From Isoptericola sp. QY 916 (lineage in GTDB: Bacteria; Actinomycetota; Actinomycetes; Actinomycetales; Cellulomonadaceae), in NCBI GenBank assembly GCA_026934365.1, contig JADHZE010000010.1, positions 1 through 40,524 of the forward strand: 40,524 nucleotides of DNA, written 5' to 3'. The position numbers were made by a program, and so were the translations under genes. Positions 27,040 through 34,626 of this stretch are shown in pieces. Under the pieces are notes generated by a model. It was not told where the DNA came from. It saw nothing but the letters and a program-made list of their open reading frames with translations, and ran no database searches. Numbering within the stretch: the first letter of the stretch is position 1; each line of letters begins with the position of its first letter.

Positions 27040-27243
27040 GTGTCCCTCGCCGACGTCGACGAGCCGCTTTGCGAGCACGGGGCCCCCGCAGGCCGGAAGA
27101 CCTTCTCCGGCCGCCCCGCCTGCCCGCTCTGCCGCAAGCACGATGACGCCCGCGAGGAGGCACGTCGGCAGACCATCGCCACCCTCGCCCGCCTACCCCG
27201 CCCCCGCGCCGACACCACGGCGCTCGCGGCCCACGACGACTGA
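27040..27243 (+). CDS. Small zinc-binding protein (67 aa)
   Basis: GTG at 27040, five bases after the preceding stop. It has CEHG and CPLCRKH, giving C-x-H and C-x-x-C-x-x-H possible zinc ligands, then a charged helix (DDAREEARRQTIATLARL). Resembles the short zinc-ribbon proteins common in actinophage early regions. No ribosome site beyond weak gacgcc, so translation may rely on coupling. Confidence 0.6.
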   Translation: MSLADVDEPLCEHGAPAGRKTFSGRPACPLCRKHDDAREEARRQTIATLARLPRPRADTTALAAHDD

Positions 27244-27274
27244 CCTCGCCCCACCTGACCACCAGGAGACACCC

Positions 27275-27697
27275 GTGACCGACCTGCACTCCGTCCCGAC
27301 CCCGCTCGACGCCCGCTCCACCAACTTGCGCGACGGCGTCGAGAACGTCTACGCGGCCGGCGCCGCGATGATGGACCGAATCCGCGAGACGAGCGAGGGT
27401 CTCGGTGGCGCGCTCAACACCGCCCTCATCCCGGTCGTCGACGTCCCCGCCCTCCGTGACGAGCCGACGTCGACCACGGCCGAGCCCGAGCGGTTCACCG
27501 CCCGCGTGCACGTCGCGACCGACCCCACCGTCCCGGCCATCTACGTCGGCGGCGTCGTCAGCTGGCGCGAGTACTCCTCGCGCCTCGACCTGTACGGCAT
27601 CGTCGACGGGCAGCGTGAGCGGCTGGTGTCCTTCGCTCCCCACGCCTGGGTGTGGGTCGAGCGGGTCACCGACGACACGGACGGGATCGACGCGTGA
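27275..27697 (+). CDS. Early protein of unknown function (140 aa)
   Basis: GTG at 27275 has AGGAG nine bases upstream. A helical N-terminus (NLRDGVENVYAAGAAMMDRI) is followed by a beta-rich domain (RFTARVHVATDPTVPAIYVGG, REYSSRLDLYGIV, VSFAPHAWVWVERV). No motif recognised. The stop overlaps the start of the ParB-like gene (GTGA), suggesting the two act together or are just packed tightly. Confidence 0.65.
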   Translation: MTDLHSVPTPLDARSTNLRDGVENVYAAGAAMMDRIRETSEGLGGALNTALIPVVDVPALRDEPTSTTAEPERFTARVHVATDPTVPAIYVGGVVSWREYSSRLDLYGIVDGQRERLVSFAPHAWVWVERVTDDTDGIDA

Positions 27698-29121
27698 GCG
27701 CCGCCCCCGTGTCCGAGGTGGCGCGCCCCACGATGGTCGACCCGACCACGCTTGTCCTCGGCGAGAACGTCCGCCGCGAGGTACAGGTCGACGTCCCGTT
27801 CAAGAGGGACATTGCGGCCCGCGGCGTCCGTCAGCCCGTCGAGGTCCGCCGCGACCCCATGGACCAGCTCGTCGTGATCGACGGCCAGCGTCGCACCCTC
27901 GCCGCGATCGAGGCCGGCGTCCAGGTGCCCGTGTTCATCGTCGACGACATCGCCGACGACGCCGACCGCATCTTTGAGCAGCTCGGCGCCAACGGGCACC
28001 GCGCCGGTATCAGCAAGGCTGACCACGTCAGCGCCGTGCAGCAGCTGTTCCGCCTGCCCGGAATGACCGTCGCCAAGATCGCCAAGCGCACGCAGCTCCC
28101 CAAGGACGAGATCGACGCCGCGCTGACGGTCGCCGAGGCTGGAGCGTTCACACGGGCACGGCTTGCCGAGCACGACGATCTCGACCTCGTGACCCAGGCG
28201 AAGGTCGCCGCTGTCGCCGGCGCCGACGACGAACTCGCGGCCGAGCTCGCGGAGGAGATCGCCGGCGACCCGGAGCGGGCCGACCACGCCATCGAGCGTG
28301 TCCGCCGCGCGCGTGCCGAGCGCGAGGCCGTCGCGAACCGTGCGCGAGAGCTGCGCGCCCAGGGCGTGAACGTGCTCGGCGAGCGTCCGGAGACGTACAC
28401 ACCGGGGGCCAAGGCCGAGCACCTGGTGCGGCTGACGGACAAGCCTCGCGCGAACGGCAATGGACCGGAGCTTGACGTCACCGAGCACCAGATGTCCTGC
28501 CCTGGCCACGCCGCTTACGTGTACGTGTGGAGCCTGGGCGAAGTCCGCGAGGATGTGTACTGCCTGAGCTGGCGCGAGCACGGGCACTACAACCGCTACG
28601 CCCGCAACACCGCGGGGGCGACGTCGGGCGCTGCACCGGAGGAGCAGTCGGCCGCCCGCCGCCAGGTCGTCGCGAACGGGAAGGCCGCTGACGCCGCGCA
28701 GTCGGTGCGCCGCGCGTTCATCGGCGAGCGGTTCGCCAACCGCGCGGTGAAGCCGACCGACGTGGAGGTGCAGCACGCGGCTCTCATGATCGCGTGCGGC
28801 CGCCCGGACGAGTACGGCGTCAGCGTCGCTCTGCGCGAGATCCTCGGCGACGCCAGTGCCGACCTCGCCAAGGTCGGCACGATCCGGCGCACCCCCGACG
28901 CCGGCAAGCGGTACCTCCTGGTCCTCGCGATGGCGCTCGGCGAGCACGCGCTGTCCGTCACCCGCGGCAAGGAGTCGTGGTGGGCCTCGCCCGCGACGGA
29001 CTCCTACGGCGGGAACCCGAACCTCGGCGGGACTCACCTGCGCTTCCTCGCCGACGCCGGGTACGGGCTGTCCGAGCTGGAGCAGACGTGGCTCGACGCC
29101 TACGAGACGAAGGAGGCGTGA
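27694..29121 (+). CDS. ParB-like (ParB/Srx N-terminal domain) phage protein
   Basis: This is a 475-aa protein. Residues about 15-100 are a ParB/sulfiredoxin-type domain: LVLGENVRREVQVDV, IAARGVRQPVEVRRD, LVVIDGQRRTLAAIEAG. An HTH KorB-like region follows (GISKADHVSAVQQLFRL, TVAKIAKRTQLPKDEIDAAL). The C-terminal 230 residues contain SCPGHAAYVYVW and WREHGHYNRYARN and are not familiar. In temperate phages such proteins may act as regulators, nucleases or CTP switches rather than in partition; no ParA is adjacent, and the prophage is integrated. Confidence 0.8.
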   Translation: MSAAPVSEVARPTMVDPTTLVLGENVRREVQVDVPFKRDIAARGVRQPVEVRRDPMDQLVVIDGQRRTLAAIEAGVQVPVFIVDDIADDADRIFEQLGANGHRAGISKADHVSAVQQLFRLPGMTVAKIAKRTQLPKDEIDAALTVAEAGAFTRARLAEHDDLDLVTQAKVAAVAGADDELAAELAEEIAGDPERADHAIERVRRARAEREAVANRARELRAQGVNVLGERPETYTPGAKAEHLVRLTDKPRANGNGPELDVTEHQMSCPGHAAYVYVWSLGEVREDVYCLSWREHGHYNRYARNTAGATSGAAPEEQSAARRQVVANGKAADAAQSVRRAFIGERFANRAVKPTDVEVQHAALMIACGRPDEYGVSVALREILGDASADLAKVGTIRRTPDAGKRYLLVLAMALGEHALSVTRGKESWWASPATDSYGGNPNLGGTHLRFLADAGYGLSELEQTWLDAYETKEA

Positions 29122-29123
29122 CT

Positions 29124-29426
29124 ATGGCCGCGGGAACTCCGACTCCCAACGCGGACCGCACACGCGTGCGTGTCTCCGGTGGCGTGCCGAACGCCGCCGG
29201 CGCACGATCCGGTGTTACGGGGCAGTGCCGCCCCCGCCGGACCGCGTTCCCCTATGACGCGGCGCTCGGCCTTTCGGCCCCTGCGGACGGCACTGCTCCG
29301 GCCAGCCTGGCACCGCTCTCAAGCCCCTGCGGGGCCCTGCCCGTAGTTTCACCCGTCGAGCTCGGCGCGCTCCTCGGGGGCTGGTGCCACCGCCAGCGCC
29401 TGAACGCCCGGCGGGCCACGTGCTGA
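29124..29426 (+). CDS. Possible small protein (100 aa), weakly supported
   Basis: The ATG at 29124 has AAGGAGG eight to fourteen bases upstream, which is excellent. But the protein (Ala/Pro/Gly/Ser-rich, VSPVELGALLGGWCHRQRL near the end) has no recognisable domain and the third-position bias is weak between 29200 and 29360. That stretch could instead be a structured leader for the WhiB gene, whose start lies inside the end of this frame. Confidence 0.4.
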   Translation: MAAGTPTPNADRTRVRVSGGVPNAAGARSGVTGQCRPRRTAFPYDAALGLSAPADGTAPASLAPLSSPCGALPVVSPVELGALLGGWCHRQRLNARRATC

Positions 29427-30265
29427 GGATCCCTGCCGAGCACCAGCTGACGCCGCAGGAGCTCGCGCAGGCCGCGTGCTTGGCCGAGGATCCGGAGCTG
29501 TTCTTCGCACCAGAGGGTCGCCGGGACTCCGCGGCCGAGCAGGACCGTGTCGCCCAGGCCAAGGCCGTCTGCGCGTCCTGCGACGTCCGGGCCCGCTGCC
29601 TCGAGGTCGCGCTGAGCAACGGCGAGTCCGACGGGATCTTCGGCGGGCTCACGGAGGACGAGCGCCGTTCGCTGCGCCGCCGGCGGTCCAGGCAGGCCGC
29701 CCTCGCTCGTTCGTCCGCCCGGCCCGCGCCTACCCAGCCTGCGCCCAGCCCTCAGGAGGAGCCCGTGCCCACCGCCGAGAAGCCCCGGACACGACGCCAG
29801 CGCCCCACCCTCGAGCGCGCCGACCGCGTCCGGCAGGTCGCCGCGCTCTACACCGGCGACGAGCAGCTCACGCAGGTACAGATCGCCACCCGGCTCGGGA
29901 TCAGCCCTGCCACGGTCGCAAAGATGCTGCGCGAGGCTGATGTCGCAATCCGGCCTTCCCACACCCGCCCCAAGCGGTGGGCGCCGCCCGCGTCCGCAGA
30001 GAAGGACTCGGAGGGCTCCCGCCCCGGCGCCGAGCCCGCGCCGGCGCCGCGCCCCAGCGTGCGCCCCGCCAGCAGCGGGCACGGGTTCGTGTGGACCTGC
30101 CCCGGCCACAAGCCGGTCGTCGCCGAACTCACCCGCACGTACAAGGCCGCCTGGCTCGACCTCGAGGACCACCTGCGCAAGGAGCACCCCCGGGAGCAGG
30201 AGGCCGCCGACCAGGCCTGCCACGCCGACGCCCTCCTCGAGTTCGCGAACGGAGCCGGCTCATGA
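29384..30265 (+). CDS. WhiB-family regulator extended with HTH and C-terminal domain
   Basis: This is a 293-aa protein, about three times the usual WhiB length. Residues 30-105 are WhiB: Cys32 (AACLAEDPELFF), Cys63, Cys66 (VCASC) and Cys72 (ARCLEVAL) for the 4Fe-4S cluster, then GIFGGLTEDERRSLRRRR, the G-rich turn and basic helix. Residues about 145-190 add an HTH (LTQVQIATRLGISPATVAKMLREA). The end has TCPGHKPVVAELTRTY and EHPREQEAADQACHADAL, possible metal ligands. The start is GTG 29384 or 29420. Phage WhiB proteins (for example TM4 WhiB) down-regulate host whiB2 and block superinfection; that role is inference here. Confidence 0.85.
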   Translation: MPPPAPERPAGHVLRIPAEHQLTPQELAQAACLAEDPELFFAPEGRRDSAAEQDRVAQAKAVCASCDVRARCLEVALSNGESDGIFGGLTEDERRSLRRRRSRQAALARSSARPAPTQPAPSPQEEPVPTAEKPRTRRQRPTLERADRVRQVAALYTGDEQLTQVQIATRLGISPATVAKMLREADVAIRPSHTRPKRWAPPASAEKDSEGSRPGAEPAPAPRPSVRPASSGHGFVWTCPGHKPVVAELTRTYKAAWLDLEDHLRKEHPREQEAADQACHADALLEFANGAGS

Positions 30266-30372
30266 CCGCCGCGGAGTGGCTCGGCGCCGCCATCTGCTTC
30301 CTGGCGCTCGCTGCCTTCGCCTACGTCGTCGACCGCGTGGGCAAGCGCCGACGTCGGGACGGCCGCCGGTGA
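30262..30372 (+). CDS. Single-span membrane micropeptide (36 aa)
   Basis: ATGA overlap with the WhiB gene and GTGA overlap with the nuclease gene enclose this short frame. It reads MTAAEWLGAAICFLALAAF, then AYVVDRVGKRRRRDGRR: one membrane span with a strongly basic cytoplasmic tail. Confidence 0.7.
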   Translation: MTAAEWLGAAICFLALAAFAYVVDRVGKRRRRDGRR

Positions 30373-30743
30373 CGGGCCCGGTGCGCGGACTGTCCCGCGT
30401 GGAGTACGAGGCGCTCGTCGCCCGTGACATGTCCGAGGAGTCGCTGCAGCGCAGGGTCCTCCGCCTCGCACGCGAGCTCGGCTGGAAGGCGTACCACACC
30501 TACGACAGCCGCCGCTCGCAGCCTGGTTGGCCCGACCTCGCACTGGTGAGCGCCAAGCGTCGCCGGTTCCTCGTCGCCGAGCTCAAGAAGGAGCGCGGCG
30601 TCGTCTCCGCTGAGCAGCACGCCTGGCTCACGGCGCTCGCGGCCGCCGGCGTCGAGACGCACGTGTGGCGGCCCACCGACTTGCTCGACGAGACCGTCCT
30701 GCGCGTTCTCACTCGCGTGCAGGGGCCCGGTGATCGAGCATGA
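30369..30743 (+). CDS. VRR-NUC domain nuclease
   Basis: This is a 124-aa standalone PD-(D/E)XK nuclease of the VRR-NUC group, common in phage replication regions. EESLQRRVLRLARELGWKAY begins the fold; SQPGWPDLALV provides the catalytic Asp and RRFLVAELKKERG the E-x-K; SAEQHAWLTALAAAGVETHVW is the family's closing Q-x-x-W segment. It probably processes DNA junctions or flaps during phage replication or recombination. GTG overlaps the micropeptide stop. Confidence 0.92.
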   Translation: MTGPVRGLSRVEYEALVARDMSEESLQRRVLRLARELGWKAYHTYDSRRSQPGWPDLALVSAKRRRFLVAELKKERGVVSAEQHAWLTALAAAGVETHVWRPTDLLDETVLRVLTRVQGPGDRA

Positions 30744-30765
30744 CCGCCGCTGAACGTCGCGCGAC

Positions 30766-31374
30766 CTACGAGAGGTGTGTGGGGAGTTCCGCGACGAACG
30801 TATCGCCGCTCGGCTGTCGAGTCTTCGACGAGATCACGCGTCTCGTCACACCGCCCGGCCCAACGGGACGTCGCTCAGTTCGCACGCGCCGTAGCACGCG
30901 CTTCGTGAAGCGGTGCTCGTCCTCGAGTTGGCGAAAGTACTCGTCATGGAGTGGGCCGTCGTCGTCGAGGGGATGCCACGCGAGGATCGTCGCTCCACGC
31001 CTTCGCGGGTGCTCGGCTGTCAGCAGGATCCACGCGCGCTCAGTGGGCCCGTGCTGCACGGCGAACTTGCGCGACTCGCTGATCTTGACGGTCCGCGGGA
31101 TCACGTACTCGTCTCCTGGCGGCGGGTACTCCTGCTTCACGCCGAGGACCGCGAACAAGAGGACACCGATGTTGATCGTCCCCGTATTGGCGAAGAGGAA
31201 GATCTTCCACCTCGGCTCGCTATCGGCGTCGATCGTGCCCAGGGGCCGAATCTCGAACCGTCCCCACGGTCGCGCGTGCCAGTGCCTTATCTCCTGCGTC
31301 ACAACGCCGACGGCCGCGATCGCCGCCAGCCCTGCCGTGATCGCCCATCCCCAGAACCCTTGCCACCACTCCAT
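30766..31374 (-). CDS. Membrane-anchored moron protein of unknown function
   Basis: This is a 202-aa protein on the strand opposite to its neighbours. One N-terminal span (WWQGFWGWAITAGLAAIAAVGVV) is followed by a soluble domain: EIRHWHARPWGRFEIRPLG, WKIFLFANTGTINIGVLLFAVLGVK, YVIPRTVKISESRKF, AWILLTAEHPRRRGATILAW, then a charged tail. The beta-rich domain after the anchor looks like a DUF-type immunoglobulin-like fold, not a known enzyme. ATG at 31374 lies eight bases after TAGGGT (31388-31383), so it has its own promoter and may be expressed in the lysogen. Codon use is less GC-biased than its neighbours. Likely cargo. Confidence 0.75.
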   Translation of the reverse strand: MEWWQGFWGWAITAGLAAIAAVGVVTQEIRHWHARPWGRFEIRPLGTIDADSEPRWKIFLFANTGTINIGVLLFAVLGVKQEYPPPGDEYVIPRTVKISESRKFAVQHGPTERAWILLTAEHPRRRGATILAWHPLDDDGPLHDEYFRQLEDEHRFTKRVLRRVRTERRPVGPGGVTRRVISSKTRQPSGDTFVAELPTHLS

Positions 31375-31382
31375 GCCGGTTG

Positions 31383-31388
31383 ACCCTA
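31383..31388 (-). promoter_or_regulatory. -10 box for the moron gene
   Basis: TAGGGT, eight bases, ATG at 31374; no ribosome site. Confidence 0.4.
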
Positions 31389-31442
31389 CGGGCGCGGGCG
31401 GCGTGGCGGCGGGCGAAGTTTCCCAGGGCAAGGAGGTGACCC

Positions 31443-31517
31443 ATGCCTTCTGAGCTCTGCACCTCGTGCGGCGGCCCGATCAACCCCCACACGGGGGAGT
31501 GCCGCTGCTCCGACTGA
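31443..31517 (+). CDS. 24-residue Cys-rich micropeptide
   Basis: A near-perfect ribosome site (AAGGAGGTGA) precedes the ATG by three bases. The peptide reads MPSELCTSCGGPINPHTGEC then RCSD: C-x-x-C and C-x-C could hold one zinc. Short peptides of this kind (CxxCGG...G-x-C-x-C) recur between actinophage genes. Confidence 0.65.
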   Translation: MPSELCTSCGGPINPHTGECRCSD

Positions 31518-31543
31518 CCCCCCAACACCGAAGGGACCCACCC

Positions 31544-32227
31544 GTGACCGCACCCCTCGTCTTCCTCGACACCGAGACGACCGGCCTCGCCCTCGACGAC
31601 GACATCTGGGAGCTTGCCGCCATCCGACGCAACCCCGGCGGCGACGACTACGAGCTGCACATGTTCATCCAGCACGACACGAACAAGTGCGCCCGCCTGC
31701 CCGAGTCGTTCTTCACCGATCATCTCCGCCGCTTCCCCGCCCATGACCGCGCCTGGACCCGCCGCACCGCGGCCGCCGCCATCAACGCCTTCCTTGAGCC
31801 CCACCCCAAGCACGGACCCGTCCACATAGTCGGCGCCGTCCCCAACTTCGACACCGAGCGCATCTCCCTCCTCCTGCGCGCCGAGCTCGGCGAGCGGATC
31901 CGCGACCCCTGGCACTACCACCTCATCGACGTCGAGAACCTCGCCATCGGGGCGCTCGTGGCGACGCCGCCCCGGATCGTGCTCGGCTTCGACGGCACCG
32001 CCGACGACACGGAGCACGCGGCGCTCGCTGCCAACGGCCGGCTCATGACGGTCCCTGCCGGCGGGCCTGAGACTGTCCGGGCCGACTTCGGCCCGCCGTG
32101 GGACTCCGACGAGATCTCGCGCGCGCTCGGTGTCGAGCCTCCCGTCGACGAGCGGCACACGGCCATGGGTGACGCCCGCTGGGCCCGCGCGATCTACGAC
32201 GCCGTGATGGGCACTCGGCCGGCGTGA
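31544..32227 (+). CDS. DEDDh-family 3'-5' exonuclease
   Basis: This is a 227-aa nuclease of the DnaQ/epsilon type. Exo I is VFLDTETTGLALDDDIWEL (DxE), Exo II is HIVGAVPNFDTERI (Asp), and Exo III is DERHTAMGDARWARAIYD (H-x-x-x-x-D). The position in the phage replication module suggests proofreading-like or end-trimming activity. GTG at 31544; AAGGGA upstream. The stop overlaps the next start (GTGA). Confidence 0.9.
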   Translation: MTAPLVFLDTETTGLALDDDIWELAAIRRNPGGDDYELHMFIQHDTNKCARLPESFFTDHLRRFPAHDRAWTRRTAAAAINAFLEPHPKHGPVHIVGAVPNFDTERISLLLRAELGERIRDPWHYHLIDVENLAIGALVATPPRIVLGFDGTADDTEHAALAANGRLMTVPAGGPETVRADFGPPWDSDEISRALGVEPPVDERHTAMGDARWARAIYDAVMGTRPA

Positions 32228-32605
32228 CGGTCACCCAGGCCCCGCCGACGAACCGGCCACGCAAGGGGCAGAAGCTGCGGATCCCGCCCCTGGCGATGAC
32301 CTACGTCGTCGTGTGGGACGCGTTCAACCTCGTGAAAGTGGGCAGGGCGTGGAAGCGGCACCGCCTCAAGGGGCTGACGGACACCGGCGGCCGCGTGCTG
32401 ATCCTCGAGCGCGGCACGGCCGACGTCGTCGAGTGGGCGGTGCTGACGATGCTGCGCGCGCACCCCGAGGTCGTGCAGCCGGCGTTCGCGAACGCGGAGG
32501 AGGCCCTCGGCTTCCTGCCCCACGGCCGGGGCTGGACGGAGTGCTTCACGTTCGAGCCGGGCATGTACGACGCGATGCGCGCCCTGATCTTCCGAGGACT
32601 GGTGA
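32224..32605 (+). CDS. GIY-YIG-like/actinophage conserved protein lacking its own stop
   Basis: The family-like part is about 126 residues: MTYVVVWDAFNLVKVGRAWKR, LILERGTADVVEWAVLTML, LGFLPHGRGWTECFTFEPG, MYDAMRALIFRGL. This resembles short mycobacteriophage proteins with a V-V-W-DAF-N-x-VKVG start and a GGW-x-EC end, GIY-YIG-like in outline. The frame then has no stop: it stays open to 34077, running through the next gene out of frame and into the gene after that in frame. A TGA at 32603-32605, just before the next ATG, would serve if one G of the GG at 32601-32602 were absent. The end is set there as the likely ancestral stop. Confidence 0.6.
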
Positions 32606-33223
32606 ATGGTGACCGAATCCAGGAGCGGCGTGCCCGCTCCGCTGCCCCCGCCGACGTCGAGCGGCCCGACGCGGCTCTTCACAGATCCGCTGCTCCTGGC
32701 CCTGCCGGAGCGCACGAGGTTGACGGGCCTCGGGCTGTGGCACCAGCACGTCGACCAGTCGGGGATGGGACCGGCCGACCCGAAGATGGTGCGCGAGTCG
32801 GTGTGGGCGGCGAGGCCAGACGTGACCGACGACGACGTCCTGGACGACGTCGTGGCGCTCGGCGACGCGGGATGGCTGTCGCTCGTCGACGGCCCGCGCG
32901 GGCTCACGCTGCTGCAGCTCGAGGGCTGGCATTCCACCGCCCCGACACCCCCAACTGCCCGAAACGGACATTTAGCCCCCGGAGTAGTGGGAGGGGAGGA
33001 AGGAAGGGTGGAAGACAGGAAGGAGCAGGCGCCGCCACCCCCGCCCTCCGGTCCTGTCCCGCTATCCGCGACCCTCGACCTCCTCGCCGACATGCCCGAG
33101 CCCTCACCCTTCTGCAGCCGACACCAGCCGTGGGGATCCGACGAGAAGTGCGGACCCTGCGGGGGAGCCCGCAAGCGGCACGAGCTGTGGTCCAAGGCGA
33201 ACAAGACCAGGGAGACCAGATGA
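32606..33223 (+). CDS. HTH replication-type protein with C-terminal zinc motif
   Basis: This is a 205-aa protein. A winged-helix domain is visible: LPERTRLTGLGLWHQHVDQ, DPKMVRESVWAARPDVT, VVALGDAGWLSLVDG, LTLLQLEGWHS, in the style of phage replisome organisers. A Pro-rich linker follows (QAPPPPPSGPVP), then FCSRHQPWGSDEKCGPCGG, a likely zinc site, and a basic end (RKRHELWSKANKTR). It lies entirely inside the open frame of the preceding gene but has the better codon bias. It may load helicase or bind the phage origin. Confidence 0.75.
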   Translation: MVTESRSGVPAPLPPPTSSGPTRLFTDPLLLALPERTRLTGLGLWHQHVDQSGMGPADPKMVRESVWAARPDVTDDDVLDDVVALGDAGWLSLVDGPRGLTLLQLEGWHSTAPTPPTARNGHLAPGVVGGEEGRVEDRKEQAPPPPPSGPVPLSATLDLLADMPEPSPFCSRHQPWGSDEKCGPCGGARKRHELWSKANKTRETR

Positions 33224-34077
33224 GCAAGCACCGTCCCGAGCGCACCGCCCGGCAGGTCACCTGCGACCGGATCACCGAGCGCGTAGCGGCCCTCGTCGAA
33301 CCGTGGGTCGAGCCCATCGACCAGGTCGTCGGGCCGTCGCTGCAAACCGACGCCGAGCGCCAGACGTGGCACGACACGCCCCGTGGCCAGGAGGGCCCAG
33401 CGGGCCTCCCGCGCGTCGTGGTCCGCATGACGACGATCGAGCACGCTCCGCTGCTCGACCAGCTGCTGCACCCGGCGCCCGTGGCCACCGCAGGCATGTC
33501 GTCGTCGGGCCCCGCATCGCGGCCGCCGACGAGCATCGAGGGCTGGGCGGCACACCAGGACATCCAGTTCGGCACGCTCACGTGGTGCCGGGCCCTGCTC
33601 GGTCAGACGGTCCCGGCCGGCCCGGCGGATCGGCTGCGTCGGCTCGCCGAGCACGCGCCCACGCTGCGCGACGACACCCTGCACAACCTCGACGCCGACG
33701 TGATGCGCTGGTGGGTCCTGGCCCGCACCGTCACGACGTGGGCCGACCCGCCGTGGAAGCCGCACGTGCCGTGCAGCGCGTGCGGCGTGCTCGGCAAGAT
33801 CCAGGTCCGCCTCTACCCGACGACGGCGTACTGCCTCGAGTGCGGCACCGCGTGGGACGGCCTCACCATTAACCAGCTCGGCGCGCACGTGCAGCTGCTG
33901 GCCGAGCATGCCGCGGCCGCCGTCGTCGAGCGGGTGATCGAGCGCCGGCCCTGCACGACGTGCGGGCAGGAGCACGACCCCGGCGACTTCACCGACCCCG
34001 ACGTGTACCGCGCACACACCCCGGCCGCCCTGGTCGGCCGCACCACGCCCGACGTCGTCAGAACGGTCACGGCATGA
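33220..34077 (+). CDS. Actinophage protein with two zinc-ribbon motifs
   Basis: This is a 285-aa protein starting at ATG 33220, overlapping the previous stop by four bases. The N-terminal half is helical (VTCDRITERVAALVEPWVEP, IEHAPLLDQLLHP). The C-terminal half has PCSACGVLGKIQV with YCLECGTAWDGL, and PCTTCGQEHDPGDF, three C-x-x-C pairs. I associate this pattern with actinophage DUF7341-type proteins but cannot confirm. It shares its frame with the stopless gene at 32224, so a 617-residue read-through is possible on paper. Confidence 0.75.
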   Translation: MSKHRPERTARQVTCDRITERVAALVEPWVEPIDQVVGPSLQTDAERQTWHDTPRGQEGPAGLPRVVVRMTTIEHAPLLDQLLHPAPVATAGMSSSGPASRPPTSIEGWAAHQDIQFGTLTWCRALLGQTVPAGPADRLRRLAEHAPTLRDDTLHNLDADVMRWWVLARTVTTWADPPWKPHVPCSACGVLGKIQVRLYPTTAYCLECGTAWDGLTINQLGAHVQLLAEHAAAAVVERVIERRPCTTCGQEHDPGDFTDPDVYRAHTPAALVGRTTPDVVRTVTA

Positions 34078-34487
34078 TGACCACCATGACGATCACCGAG
34101 TTCCTCACCGCCCGGTTCAACGAGGAGGAAGCTGCTGCCCGCGAGACGCTGGCCAAGCGCCCAAACACTGCTGCGATGTCAGAGCATCTCGCCGAGCACG
34201 AGATCTCCGACGCCGAGGCAGTCAGTCGCGCTGCGGCGCGGAAGCTCACGCTGCATGAGACCAATTCGTGGCTCGTCGGGCTGTCGCCGCACCGCGTCCT
34301 GGATGACGTCGAGGCGAAGCGGAAGGTCGTCGCGCTCTACAGGTTTCGGTCAGAGCAGGCTGATCCTGGGGTAGGGATGCCCGACGTGGCCGCGCAGATC
34401 GAGGCCCGTGCGGTCGGGCAGGTTCTCCGTATCCTCTCCCTGCCCTATGACGGCCACCCGGACTACGACTGGAGCTGGCGACCGTGA
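34077..34487 (+). CDS. DUF6221-family protein
   Basis: This is a 136-aa protein with the pattern TITEFLTARFNEEEAAARE, then RVLDDVEAKRKVVALYR, and the end VLRILSLPYDGHPDYDWSWRP. This matches DUF6221 proteins, frequent in actinophages and Streptomyces. Function unknown. Three in-frame ATGs (34074, 34077, 34086) overlap or follow the preceding stop; 34086 would give the usual MTI start. Confidence 0.8.
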   Translation: MTTMTITEFLTARFNEEEAAARETLAKRPNTAAMSEHLAEHEISDAEAVSRAAARKLTLHETNSWLVGLSPHRVLDDVEAKRKVVALYRFRSEQADPGVGMPDVAAQIEARAVGQVLRILSLPYDGHPDYDWSWRP

Positions 34488-34507
34488 CCACGCCGTGGCC
34501 GACGGTG

Positions 34508-34595
34508 TTGCGCTCGGCAGGTGATGCGCTACTCTGACGGCAGTGGGTTTGCCGTGCCCACGATCAGGCCTGACACCTCACCAGGTGCCGGGCCT
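34508..34595 (+). promoter_or_regulatory. Promoter and hairpin ahead of the HNH/late region
   Basis: TTGCGC (34508-34513), a 16-bp spacer and TACTCT (34530-34535) make the best sigma70-like promoter between the early and head genes. Seven bases later lies GTG 34543. A hairpin follows: GGCCTG with CGGGCC, one mismatch, CACCT with AGGTG, loop CACC (34566-34595). It could be a leader structure controlling the HNH/terminase transcript. Positions 34488-34626 hold nothing else I can name. Confidence 0.5.
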
Positions 34596-34626
34596 TCGTC
34601 GTACCCGGGGTGGATCGGTGGTGCGC

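Noticed and set aside
27541-29037. Long minus-strand frame opposite the ParB-like gene
   Set aside because: No domain, Leu/Asp/Val-rich antisense pattern; the plus-strand ParB motifs are clear.
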